Source of the DNA: Rhodospirillales bacterium
GTDB taxonomy: Bacteria > Pseudomonadota > Alphaproteobacteria > Rhodospirillales > Magnetospirillaceae
NCBI GenBank assembly: GCA_030040955.1
Contig: JASHSH010000301.1
Span: 1-7,657 of the forward strand
Direction: 5' to 3'
DNA: 7,657 bases
Below the pieces are notes generated by a model, which was given only the letters and a program-made list of their open reading frames with translations, searched no databases and was not told the origin of the DNA. Shown here piece after piece: positions 1 to 6,673 of the stretch; within the stretch, counting starts at the first letter, position 1, and every line of letters begins with the position of its first letter. Position numbers and translations under genes: made by a program.

Positions 1-1451
1 CCGCCGCCGACGCCCCAGGGATAGGTGAGCCAGCGGCTGTCGTGGATCGAGACGTCGCCCTCGCGCAGGAACCGGAACACGGTGAGCACGCCGTTGCCCC
101 CGCGATGCTTGCCCGGTCCGCCCGAATCGGCGACCAGCTCGAATTTCTCGATCACCACGGGCGCGTAACTTTCCGAGAATTCGTTGGGCAGGTTGTACAT
201 GGAGGGCAGCAGGGTCGAGGCGTCGTGCCCGTCGCCCACGGGCCGGCCGGGGATGCCGCCGAAGCCCGCGTAGAAATAGGTGAAGATCCGGGCCATCGAA
301 TCGCGGCCCGAATAGAACATGTAGGGCGCGTAGGAGTATCCGGCCGCCGTCATGAGCTTGGGCGTGCGCTGGCCGAGCAGTCCGATGAGCACGTCGAAGG
401 TGCGCATCAAGGTGGCGTTGCGGCACGACAGCGCGGCCGGGCGGCGCGGGCGCAGCAGCGAGCCCTCGGGGATGTTCAGCTCGATGAGGTCGTAATAGCC
501 CGCGTTGAAGATGATCTGCGGGTCGAAAATCTTGATCAGATACGCGCCGACGAACATCTTGAACATCTCGTCGTTGAAATAGAAGTTGATCGATCCCGGC
601 GACTGCGCGTCGGTCGCCGAGAAGTCGAAATAGAGCTTGCCGCCCCGCTTCTGCATCGTGCAGGCGATGCGGTAGGGCCCGTAGCCCAACCCGTCGTCGC
701 AGACATGGTCCTCGAAGCTGAGGGTATCGTCGGGGATCGAGGTCTCGATCAGATGCGCGATCGCGCGCCGGGTGCGGTCGAGCAGCAGGTCGCAGGCCTG
801 GAGGTAGACGTCGGTGCCGAAGCGGCGGCAGATCTCGACCACGCGCCGCGCGGCCAGGCTCACCGACGCCACCAGCGCGGTGATGTCGGCGCGGTTGTTC
901 TGCGGCACCCGGCAATTGTGCAGGATCAGGTCAAGCAGGTCGGTCTGGAATTCGTCCTCGCGGCAGATCTTCAAGGGCGGGATGACGATGCCCTCCTCGA
1001 AAATCTCCGACACGTTGATCGGCTCGCTGCCCGGCACCCGCCCGCCGATGTCGGTGACGTGGCCGAAGATCGCGCTCCAGCCGATCAGCCTTCCGTCGAC
1101 ATAGATCGGCTTGACCACCAGCCAGTCGTTGGCGTGGCTGATCGCGCCCTGGCAGGCATAGGGGTCCGAGGTCAGGAACACGTCGCCATCCTCGACCGTG
1201 CCGTGATAGCCGCGCAGAAATCCGGGCACCGGCGAGCCGAACTGGCCGACCACCATCGCCCCGTCGCGATCGGTGATGAGCGGGAACGCGTCGCGCTGGT
1301 CGCGGATCACCGTCGACATCGCGGCGCGGAACACCACATGTTCCATCTCGGTGCGCGCGTTCTGCAGCGCGTTCTCGATGATGTCGAGCGAGATCGCGTC
1401 GACCTTCACCTTTGCCCGGGCGACGGCGGCTTCCTGGATCGTGGCGGGCAT
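1..1451 (-). CDS. hyuB: Hydantoinase/oxoprolinase subunit B (HyuB family), 3' end cut by window edge
   Basis: The N-terminal 483 residues of a HyuB-family protein run off the left edge; family members are usually about 520-600 residues, so most of it is here. HyuB partners HyuA in ATP-dependent cytoplasmic enzymes that hydrolyse cyclic amides (N-methylhydantoin, 5-oxoproline, caprolactam) or carboxylate ketones. Visible family signatures: an N-terminal segment with EMEHVVFRAAMSTVIRD near residues 35-51; SDPYACQGAISHAND near 95-109; GHVTDIGGRVPGS near 130-142; EGIVIPPLKI near 153-162; and ADSGGPGKHRGGNG near 441-454. The His and Asp residues in H-x2-D (106, 109) and GHVTD (131, 134) are probable metal ligands by family analogy. 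The ATG at 1451 is chosen because GGGAGG (1461-1466, minus strand) lies 9 bases upstream. The gene begins 26 bases after the hyuA stop, so it is co-transcribed with hyuA. The substrate cannot be told from sequence alone. Confidence 0.93.
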   Translation of the reverse strand, partial: MPATIQEAAVARAKVKVDAISLDIIENALQNARTEMEHVVFRAAMSTVIRDQRDAFPLITDRDGAMVVGQFGSPVPGFLRGYHGTVEDGDVFLTSDPYACQGAISHANDWLVVKPIYVDGRLIGWSAIFGHVTDIGGRVPGSEPINVSEIFEEGIVIPPLKICREDEFQTDLLDLILHNCRVPQNNRADITALVASVSLAARRVVEICRRFGTDVYLQACDLLLDRTRRAIAHLIETSIPDDTLSFEDHVCDDGLGYGPYRIACTMQKRGGKLYFDFSATDAQSPGSINFYFNDEMFKMFVGAYLIKIFDPQIIFNAGYYDLIELNIPEGSLLRPRRPAALSCRNATLMRTFDVLIGLLGQRTPKLMTAAGYSYAPYMFYSGRDSMARIFTYFYAGFGGIPGRPVGDGHDASTLLPSMYNLPNEFSESYAPVVIEKFELVADSGGPGKHRGGNGVLTVFRFLREGDVSIHDSRWLTYPWGVGG

Positions 1452-1477
1452 CTGCTGCGGCCTCCCGTGCCGGCTCG

Positions 1478-3544
1478 CTACGCGCTCGGGCCGTCGGCCG
1501 GACGGATGAGTATGCAGCCCGTGCGGTCGACCACACCGGCGTGCTTGGGCAGGATCAGCGTGGTCGCGTCCATCTCGACCACCACCGCCGGCCCCTCGAC
1601 GCGGTGGCCGGCGGCGAGCCTGGCGCGATCGTAGACCGTGGCCGCCATCTCGGCGCCGTCGGCATGGATGCGCGAGGTGCCGATCCGCGCCGGCGAGGGA
1701 TCGGGGCCGGGGGCGGCGGGGATTTCGAGCGCTTCGATGGTCGCGGTCTTGGCCTCGACGATCGCGCGCAGGTTCACCATCTCGCACACCTCGTCGAGGT
1801 GGAAAGTGAACAGCTTGCGGTGCTCGGCGTCGAAGTCGCGGGCGAGCGCCTCGAGACCGACTTCGTTCAGCCGACCGAGATCGACCCGCACCGGCAGGGT
1901 CAGCGCCTGGCCGTGATAACGGCAGTCGACCTCGAACCCGACCGTGCGCCGCGAACGCGGCACCGATTCGCGGTCCAGCGCCTGCCCGGCGATCTCGGCC
2001 AGCTCCAGGAGACGCCTCGTCAGGTCGGCGGCGTTGGTCTCGGTGAATTTCTGAATCAGCGTGCGCGAGGCCTCGTTGCGCAGTCCCGTGGTCGCGTCGC
2101 CGAAGGCGCACAGCACGCCGGGCGAGGGCGGAATGATGACCGGCCAGGACTGCATCAGGCGCCCCAATGCGTTGGCGTGCAGCGGCCCGGCGCCACCGAA
2201 TGCCATCAGGGCGAATTCGCGCGGGTCGTAGCCCTGCTGCACCGAGACCAGACGGAGCGCGCCGAACATGCGCTCGTTGACGATCTCGACGATGCCGGCC
2301 GCCGCCTCGATCAGGCTCACCCCGAGCGCGTCCGCGATGGTCTGCACCGCGCGCCGGGCGGCGGCGTAGTCGAGGCTCATCTCGCCGGCGAGGCGCACAT
2401 CGGGCAGATAGCCGAGCACGGCGTCGGCGTCGGTCACGGTCGGACGGTTGCCGCCCTTGCCGTAGATGGCCGGGCCGGGATCGGCGCCCGCGCTCTCCGG
2501 GCCGACGCGCAGCGCCTTGGTCAGCTCGGGCACATGCGCGATCGAGCCGCCGCCGGCGCCCACCGTGCGCACGTCGAGCGACGAGGCCCGCACGGTCACG
2601 TCGCCGACCGTGGTCTCGCGGCGAACGCGCGGCACCCCGTTTTCGATCAGCGCCACGTCGGTCGAGGTGCCGCCCATGTCGAGGGTGAGGATGTTGGCGA
2701 AGCCGGCCTGCCGCGCCACCCACAACGCGCCGGAGACGCCGCCGGCCGGGCCGCTCACCAGCAGATGGACGGGAAGATTCACCGCGGTATCGACCGAGGC
2801 CAGTCCCCCGTCGGAACGCAGCACGTGGATGCGCGAGGACATGCCCTGGCCGCGCAGGTCGCGGTCGAGGTTGTGGATGTAGCCGGCCACGATGGGGCGG
2901 ACATAGGAGTTCACCACCGTGGTCAGCGTGCGCTCGTATTCCTGCATCTCGGGCATGACCTCGCTCGAGATCGAAACCGAGACGCCGGGCAGCTCCTCGA
3001 GCACGATCTGGCGCGCGCGCCGCTCGTGCGCGCCGTCGACATAGGCGTTCATGAAGGCGATGGTGACCGCCTCGACCTTGGCGCGACGCAGCACGCCGAG
3101 ATCGCGGCGCAGCCGCGCCTCGTCGAGCGCGGCCATCTCGCGGCCATCCTTGTCGATGCGCTCGCGCGCCTCGATGGTGAGCTCGAGCGGCACCAGGGGC
3201 ACCGGCTTGGGATGCGTGATCCAGCCGCCCAGGCCGCCGGGGATGTGCGAACGCGCGATCTGCAACAGGAAGCGGAACCCCTCGGTGGTGACCATGCCCA
3301 CCCGCGCGCCCTTGCCTTCCAGGATCGCGTTGGTGGCGATGGTGGTGCCGTGGAGCAGGTTCCCGACCTCGGCGGGATCGACCCCCGCCGCGGCGCAGAT
3401 CTTGGCGATGCCCGCGAGCACGCCTTGCGACGGGTCCTTCGGCGTCGAAGGCACCTTGGCGCGCACCATCCGGCGCGATTCCTCGTCGAGCAGGAGCAGG
3501 TCCGTGAAGGTGCCGCCGACATCGACCCCGAGACGATAGGACAT
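1478..3544 (-). CDS. hyuA: Hydantoinase/oxoprolinase subunit A (HyuA family ATPase)
   Basis: A complete 688-residue protein, normal length for HyuA. This subunit has an actin/acetate-kinase-like fold and uses ATP to activate the substrate for the HyuB partner. Motifs in order: GVDVGGTFTD (6-15, phosphate-binding loop), HGTTIATNA (65-73), SGPAGGV (264-270), LDMGGTSTDVAL (288-299, second phosphate-binding loop), GAGGGS (329-334), GPESAGADPGPAIYG (348-362), TVTDADAVLG (369-378), FGGAGPLHA (449-457), RYHGQ (542-546) and GPAVVVEMDATTLILP (651-666). All key glycines and acidic residues appear intact, so it should be active. A GAGGGG Shine-Dalgarno sequence (3554-3559) sits 9 bases before the ATG. 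The gene starts 27 bases after the SDR-B stop. It may be a hydantoinase, a lactamase or a ketone carboxylase. Carboxylases of this family often have an extra small subunit; none is seen here, but the operon continues past the window edge. Confidence 0.95.
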   Translation of the reverse strand: MSYRLGVDVGGTFTDLLLLDEESRRMVRAKVPSTPKDPSQGVLAGIAKICAAAGVDPAEVGNLLHGTTIATNAILEGKGARVGMVTTEGFRFLLQIARSHIPGGLGGWITHPKPVPLVPLELTIEARERIDKDGREMAALDEARLRRDLGVLRRAKVEAVTIAFMNAYVDGAHERRARQIVLEELPGVSVSISSEVMPEMQEYERTLTTVVNSYVRPIVAGYIHNLDRDLRGQGMSSRIHVLRSDGGLASVDTAVNLPVHLLVSGPAGGVSGALWVARQAGFANILTLDMGGTSTDVALIENGVPRVRRETTVGDVTVRASSLDVRTVGAGGGSIAHVPELTKALRVGPESAGADPGPAIYGKGGNRPTVTDADAVLGYLPDVRLAGEMSLDYAAARRAVQTIADALGVSLIEAAAGIVEIVNERMFGALRLVSVQQGYDPREFALMAFGGAGPLHANALGRLMQSWPVIIPPSPGVLCAFGDATTGLRNEASRTLIQKFTETNAADLTRRLLELAEIAGQALDRESVPRSRRTVGFEVDCRYHGQALTLPVRVDLGRLNEVGLEALARDFDAEHRKLFTFHLDEVCEMVNLRAIVEAKTATIEALEIPAAPGPDPSPARIGTSRIHADGAEMAATVYDRARLAAGHRVEGPAVVVEMDATTLILPKHAGVVDRTGCILIRPADGPSA

Positions 3545-3571
3545 CCCCGCGAACCCCTCAGCCCGCTTCCG

Positions 3572-4357
3572 TCACACCACCGCGCCGGCGTCCACCACCA
3601 GCTCCTGTCCCGTGATGCTGCCGCCCTCGGGCCCGACCAGCAGCATCACCGCGGCGGCCACGTCCTCCGGCTCGACGAAGCGGCGCAAGGCCATGGTCGA
3701 GGCATGGTCGCGCGCGACCTCCTCGGGCGTCCGGCCCTGGCGCTCGGCCTCCTCGCGGATGCTCGCATGGGCGGCCTTGCTGTTCACATAGCCGGGGCAG
3801 ATCGTATTCACGGTCACCCCGTACGGACCGGCATCGAGCGCCGCCGACCGGCTGAGCCCGCGCAGTCCCCATTTCGAGGCGCTGTATTGCGAGCGGAAGC
3901 GCACGCCCTTCAGGCCGAAGGTTCCGCCGATATTCACCACGCGGCCGTAGCGCGCCGCGATCATCGCCGGCAGCGCGTATTTCATGGTCAGGAACACGGC
4001 GCGCAGATTGGCCGAGATCACGCGCCGGAAATCGGCCATCGGCAGCTCCCAGACCGGCAGGTGCCCGAGCCCGATCGTGCCCGCGCCGTTGAGCAATATG
4101 TCGATGCGGCCGCCGCCGATCTCCTTCGCTCCCGCGATCAGCGCGGCCACCTGGCCCGCGTCGTCGAGATCGCAGCGCATCGCGGCCAGTTTCCCGGGCG
4201 CGCCCCGCAGCGACTCGATGATGGTCCGGATGCCGTCGACATCGCGTCCGCCGAGCAGCAGGTGCGCGCCGGCCTCGGCGAGCCGGCGCACGCTCGCCTC
4301 CGCTATTCCCGTCGCTCCCGTCACGACGGCAACCTGTCCGGCGAGGGATGGGCCCAT
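3572..4357 (-). CDS. SDR-B: short-chain dehydrogenase/reductase with Tyr-Lys but Gly in place of the catalytic Ser
   Basis: A 261-residue classical-length SDR with a Rossmann fold. What is visible: a beta1-alphaA cofactor loop TGATGIA (13-19), one residue shorter than the usual TGxxxGxG and with the last Gly changed to Ala; CDL (62-64) after beta3; NGAG (90-93) for the usual NNAG; catalytic-type Asn117; NIGG (142-145), where Gly145 occupies the position 13 before Tyr that normally holds Ser; the YxxxK motif Tyr158/Lys162; PG (188-189); and the C-terminal TGQELVVDAG. The ATG at 4357 overlaps the SDR-A stop as TGATG, so translation is probably coupled, with a weak GGGGG (4370-4374) upstream. 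A longer open frame exists upstream but runs through SDR-A antiphase and has no SDR homology before this Met. NAD(P)-dependent alcohol/ketone oxidoreduction is the family role; the missing Ser makes independent catalysis uncertain. It could be the active partner of SDR-A. Confidence 0.92.
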   Translation of the reverse strand: MGPSLAGQVAVVTGATGIAEASVRRLAEAGAHLLLGGRDVDGIRTIIESLRGAPGKLAAMRCDLDDAGQVAALIAGAKEIGGGRIDILLNGAGTIGLGHLPVWELPMADFRRVISANLRAVFLTMKYALPAMIAARYGRVVNIGGTFGLKGVRFRSQYSASKWGLRGLSRSAALDAGPYGVTVNTICPGYVNSKAAHASIREEAERQGRTPEEVARDHASTMALRRFVEPEDVAAAVMLLVGPEGGSITGQELVVDAGAVV

Positions 4358-5139
4358 CAGACAACCGCGCCCCCGTCGACCACGAGTTCCTGCCCGGTGA
4401 TATGCCGCGCGCCGTCCGAGATCAGGAACATCACCGCCTCGGCCACGTCGGCCACCGTTCCCGGCTGGCGGCGCGCCGCCCGGCGCAAGGAGTCCGCGCG
4501 CTCCTGCTCGACGGATCGGCCCCGGAAACGGGCGCGGTCGGCAAGGTTCCTCTCGGCCCGCTCGCCGGCCAGCGTGCCGGGCGAAACCAGATTGATGGTG
4601 ATGCCGTGCTCGCCGGCCTCGATCGCCGAGCTGCGGGTCAGTCCGCGCAACGCCCATTTCGCGGCGGCGCGGGCGGACTGCGCTTCGCCGCCGCGATGGC
4701 CGTCGATCGAGCCGATATTCACGATGCGCCCGTGCCCGCGCTCGATCATGCCGGGGAGGACGCTCTTCGCCAGCAGGAAGGGCGCCAGCAGATCCGCGCC
4801 CATGGCGGCATCGAACTCGTCGGGCGCGATGTCCCAAAGCCGCCGATGCGGGGTCTCCGGACCGCCCAGGGTGACCAGCACCTCGATCGGAGCGCCGAGG
4901 GCGGCGCGCGAGCGGGCGACCGCGCCGGTCGCCCCGGCCTCGTCGGCAAGATCGGCCACCGCGACCGCGGCGATTGCGGGAGCGCAAGCGGGATCCGCGG
5001 CCACCTGGTCCAGCGCGCCGCCCTCCGGCCCGGCGAGAGCGATCCTCATCCCGCGCGCGGCGAAACGGAGGGCGAGTTCGCGGCCCAGCTCCCACTCGTC
5101 TCCGGCGATCAGCGCGCTGCGTTGGTTCGGCATCGTCAT
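4357..5139 (-). CDS. SDR-A: degenerate short-chain dehydrogenase/reductase lacking the catalytic Tyr
   Basis: A 260-residue SDR-fold protein counted from the ATG at 5139; a second in-frame ATG at 5133 is equally possible, and neither has a good Shine-Dalgarno sequence. The open frame extends to 5325, but the sigma-54 promoter at 5200-5215 lies inside that extension, and homology to SDRs starts only at the chosen Met. The fold is recognisable from IVNIGS, KWALRGLTRS, SPGTLAGERAE and the C-terminal ITGQELVVDGG. Hallmarks are eroded: AGDEWELG (12-19) replaces TGxxxGxG; TLGG (90-93) replaces NNAG; Asp116 replaces the catalytic Asn; and Arg157 replaces the catalytic Tyr in YxxxK, with Lys161 kept. 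Ser144, 13 residues before Arg157, is kept. It is therefore likely a non-catalytic or altered subunit. It shares its C-terminal GQELVVD-GAVV ending with SDR-B, which follows with a one-base overlap, suggesting tandem duplication and a hetero-oligomer. Confidence 0.88.
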   Translation of the reverse strand: MTMPNQRSALIAGDEWELGRELALRFAARGMRIALAGPEGGALDQVAADPACAPAIAAVAVADLADEAGATGAVARSRAALGAPIEVLVTLGGPETPHRRLWDIAPDEFDAAMGADLLAPFLLAKSVLPGMIERGHGRIVNIGSIDGHRGGEAQSARAAAKWALRGLTRSSAIEAGEHGITINLVSPGTLAGERAERNLADRARFRGRSVEQERADSLRRAARRQPGTVADVAEAVMFLISDGARHITGQELVVDGGAVV

Positions 5140-5199
5140 CGGCAGGCAATCCGGCCCCGCGGCGACGGCCACGACGGCCGACCCGCCCTCGCACCATAC

Positions 5200-5215
5200 A
5201 GCAATCGGTGTGCCA
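5200..5215 (-). promoter_or_regulatory. Sigma-54 (RpoN) -24/-12 promoter of the SDR-hyu operon
   Basis: On the minus strand the sequence reads TGGCACACCGATTGCT, preceded by C. This matches the RpoN consensus YTGGCACGNNNNTTGCW at every fixed base but one, and keeps the invariant GG and GC with exactly 10 bases between them. Transcription would start near 5188-5190, giving a leader of about 50 bases before SDR-A. RpoN promoters need an AAA+ enhancer-binding protein, usually bound 80-200 bases upstream; none is encoded in the window. Confidence 0.75.
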
Positions 5216-5289
5216 GGGCGGAACGCAAGGCGCCGGCGGCGAAATCCAGGCGTCGCAGCCACATCCGAACCGGGCCCCCGCCCCACGAA

Positions 5290-5310
5290 CGCGATTTGGT
5301 CAATTTCGCG
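5290..5310. promoter_or_regulatory. Possible upstream activator site: dyad CGCGA-N11-TCGCG
   Basis: CGCGA (5290-5294) and TCGCG (5306-5310) are exact inverted repeats separated by 11 bases and embedded in an A+T-rich stretch. The centre lies about 85 bases upstream of the -24 element, a usual distance for an enhancer-binding-protein site. The arms are only 5 bases and CGCGA is common in GC-rich DNA, so chance is a real alternative. Confidence 0.25.
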
Positions 5311-5427
5311 GCAGCCCGTGCACAAATTGTCGCCAGAAAAACCCGCGAGCGCGGCGATGAGTACTTGAATTGCACAGAGTCCGCGGTCAATCTATACTTC
5401 TATCCATTCGATGAATACACGTACGTC

Positions 5428-5446
5428 CGCGCGAATTACTCGCGCG
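5428..5446. repeat. Inverted repeat with 7-base arms
   Basis: CGCGCGA (5428-5434) and TCGCGCG (5440-5446) form a perfect 7-base stem with a 5-base loop ATTAC. It lies about 100 bases downstream of the oxygenase stop and more than 200 bases upstream of the sigma-54 promoter. No T-run follows on either strand, so it is not a standard intrinsic terminator. It may be a protein site or a 3'-end structure for the oxygenase mRNA. Confidence 0.35.
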
Positions 5447-5449
5447 CGT

Positions 5450-5489
5450 CGCGGTCTTCCCGATCCCGCCCCGGCGGACCGGAACCGCG
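5450..5489 (-). terminator. Possible GC-rich hairpin downstream of the oxygenase gene
   Basis: CGCGGT and ACCGCG (5450-5455 with 5484-5489) pair exactly, the stem can be extended through TTCC/GGAA with a small bulge, and an inner CCGC/GCGG stem lies within the loop. It falls some 60-100 bases beyond the oxygenase stop. No U-tract follows, so it could only slow or protect the 3' end, or help Rho-type termination. Random GC-rich folding is a fair alternative. Confidence 0.25.
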
Positions 5490-5546
5490 CGACTCCGTCC
5501 GACCTCCCCTCCGGCCCGCCGCCGCGCGCCGCGGCCGTCCCGCCCC

Positions 5547-6524
5547 TCAGTCCCAGTTGCGCGAGAATTCCTCGTACATGAACTGGCCGACATCGGTCGG
5601 CGGATAGCGCGGCGGATTGTCGGGCCCGCAGCAGGAGGGCAGGCATTCGACCACGGCATCGAAATCGGCATTGGCGAAGAACGGGATCGACATGCGGTCC
5701 TGGCGCGCCGGATTGATCACGCGGTGCGGCGTCGAGACGAAACGGTCGTTGGTCCAGCGCTGCATCATGTTGCCGATGTTGATCAGATAGGCGCCGGGAA
5801 TGCTGGGCGCCGGAATCCATCCGCCGCCGCGGCGCACCACCTCGAGCCCGCCCGTGTCGTCCTGCGTGAGGATGGTGAAGGCGCCGGTGTCGCGGTGCGG
5901 GTTGATGCCGAGGCGGGCCTCGATCGCGTCCTCCGGCTCGGGGATGTAGTGGAGCAGGCTCAGCTGGGCGAGCGGCTTCCTGAAATACGGCAGGAAGCGC
6001 TCCTCGGGCTCGCCGAGCGCCATGGCGAAGGCACGCAGCAGCCGGCCCGTAAGCACGATCATCTCGTCCCAATACGCGTTGCAGGCGGCCTGGAACGCGG
6101 GCATCCCGGCCGGCCACTTGTTGGGCAGGTGCAGCGGCTTGCCGGCCTTCACGTCGGGATCGTCGGGTCCAAGATCGAGCTGCATCTTGAATCCCTCGAA
6201 CAGATCCGGCTTGCCGTAGCGGCCCTTGCCCAACGCGCGCGAGGCGACATAGCCGCGGTAATGCTCGCGCGTGGCCGGAATGGCGAGCTTCCTCTCCATC
6301 GGCAGCGCGAAGAAGGCGCGGGCCTGCCCGAACATCCGCTCGATGGCGGCGGCCGGAACCCCGTGATTGCGGATATAGAAGAAGCCGACATTCTCGCAGG
6401 CGGCCCCGATTTCCGCCGCGGCCGACCGTCGGTCCGCGCCGCCTCCGGCGACGAAGGATTCGAAATCGATGACCGGAATGCCCGCCAGCTCGGTTTCATT
6501 CCGGGCGACCGCCACGTTCGACAT
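5547..6524 (-). CDS. 2-oxoglutarate/Fe(II)-dependent oxygenase, isopenicillin N synthase-like family
   Basis: A complete 325-residue cytoplasmic non-haem iron oxygenase. The N-terminal DIOX_N-type part begins with IPVIDF (16-21) and contains GFFYIRNHGV (47-56). The C-terminal double-stranded beta-helix core (about 183-285) has the iron ligands His210, Asp212 (in NPHRDTGAFTIL) and His267 (in STPHRV), plus Arg277 and Ser279 of the RxS motif that usually binds the 2-oxoglutarate carboxylate. HYIPEPE (192-198) is also typical, so all catalytic residues are present. Family members hydroxylate, desaturate, demethylate or cyclise small molecules using O2 and 2-oxoglutarate; the substrate here is unknown. 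The start is fixed by GGAGG (6532-6536) 7 bases upstream of the ATG. The gene is divergent from the XRE regulator and lies on the same strand as the SDR-hyu operon, but is separated from it by a region with its own promoter. Confidence 0.93.
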   Translation of the reverse strand: MSNVAVARNETELAGIPVIDFESFVAGGGADRRSAAAEIGAACENVGFFYIRNHGVPAAAIERMFGQARAFFALPMERKLAIPATREHYRGYVASRALGKGRYGKPDLFEGFKMQLDLGPDDPDVKAGKPLHLPNKWPAGMPAFQAACNAYWDEMIVLTGRLLRAFAMALGEPEERFLPYFRKPLAQLSLLHYIPEPEDAIEARLGINPHRDTGAFTILTQDDTGGLEVVRRGGGWIPAPSIPGAYLINIGNMMQRWTNDRFVSTPHRVINPARQDRMSIPFFANADFDAVVECLPSCCGPDNPPRYPPTDVGQFMYEEFSRNWD

Positions 6525-6599
6525 CGACGCGCCTCCAAGCCGCCGCTGCGCAATGGACCCGTCCCGCCTATGGTTTTCCGGCGGGCCAAACCGTGTAAA

Positions 6600-6656
6600 C
6601 TACAAATATCGAGACCAAAGAGAAATTTTGAAACAATGACAATTTTTTGAGACAGT
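6600..6656 (+). repeat. Three imperfect 19-base direct repeats, candidate operator array
   Basis: The cores TATCGAGAC (6607-6615), TTTTGAAAC (6626-6634) and TTTTGAGAC (6645-6653) share TWTYGARAC and are spaced exactly 19 bases apart. Over the whole 19-base unit, neighbouring copies match at 11 positions. They lie just upstream of the regulator start and could be its binding sites, giving autoregulation and control of the divergent oxygenase. Low complexity of the A+T-rich tract inflates the matches. Confidence 0.4.
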
Positions 6657-6669
6657 CCGTGCCGGCCAT

Positions 6670-6673
6670 GGAG
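6670..6673 (+). promoter_or_regulatory. GGAG ribosome-binding site that favours a GTG start for the regulator
   Basis: GGAG at 6670-6673 is only 1 base from the ATG at 6675, too close to serve it, but 7 bases from the in-frame GTG at 6681. The regulator may thus start at 6681 and be two residues shorter. No other good Shine-Dalgarno sequence is seen before 6675. Confidence 0.45.

Larger units (their letters stand above)
5140..5546. other. Non-coding control region between the oxygenase and the SDR-hyu operon
   Basis: About 400 bases carry no convincing gene. The part from roughly 5285 to 5440 is clearly richer in A+T than the surroundings. It holds, from the operon side, a short leader, a sigma-54 promoter (5200-5215), a dyad around 5290-5310, a 9-base odd palindrome ACAAATTGT (5322-5330), two copies of GGTCAAT (5298-5304 and 5385-5391) and an 8-base palindrome ACGTACGT (5419-5426). 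Two GC-rich inverted repeats follow near the oxygenase stop (5428-5446 and 5450-5489). Open frames crossing it lack family resemblance. Confidence 0.75.

Noticed and set aside
42..1634. A 530-codon plus-strand open frame antisense to hyuB
   Set aside because: Same mirror effect; the composition is unlike a folded protein and the minus-strand frame has all HyuB motifs.
4355..4359. A frameshift joining SDR-A and SDR-B
   Set aside because: The TGATG overlap is a normal stop/start coupling; each frame encodes a full-length SDR with its own beginning and end.
3572..5197. A single 541-residue minus-strand protein covering the SDR-B frame
   Set aside because: The first 280 residues are Arg/Gly-rich out-of-frame translation of SDR-A. 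SDR homology begins only at the Met at 4357, so this is not a fusion.
5140..5325. A longer SDR-A starting at 5325 with 62 extra N-terminal residues
   Set aside because: The sigma-54 promoter falls inside the extension, and SDR proteins start just before the beta1 strand, which begins after the Met at 5139/5133.
1412..5368. A 1318-codon open frame on the plus strand running antisense to hyuA and both SDR genes
   Set aside because: It is a by-product of strong G/C third-position bias in the opposite strand. The translation is His/Arg/Ala/Asp-rich low-complexity sequence with no family motif, while the minus-strand genes carry clear domains.
6541..6574. A sigma-54 promoter in front of the oxygenase
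   Set aside because: The closest candidate, around GGTCCATTGC, lacks the required GG-N10-GC spacing.
5724..6650. A 308-codon plus-strand open frame antisense to the oxygenase
   Set aside because: It is a shadow of the oxygenase gene, with no recognisable domain, and it would run through the divergent promoter region.
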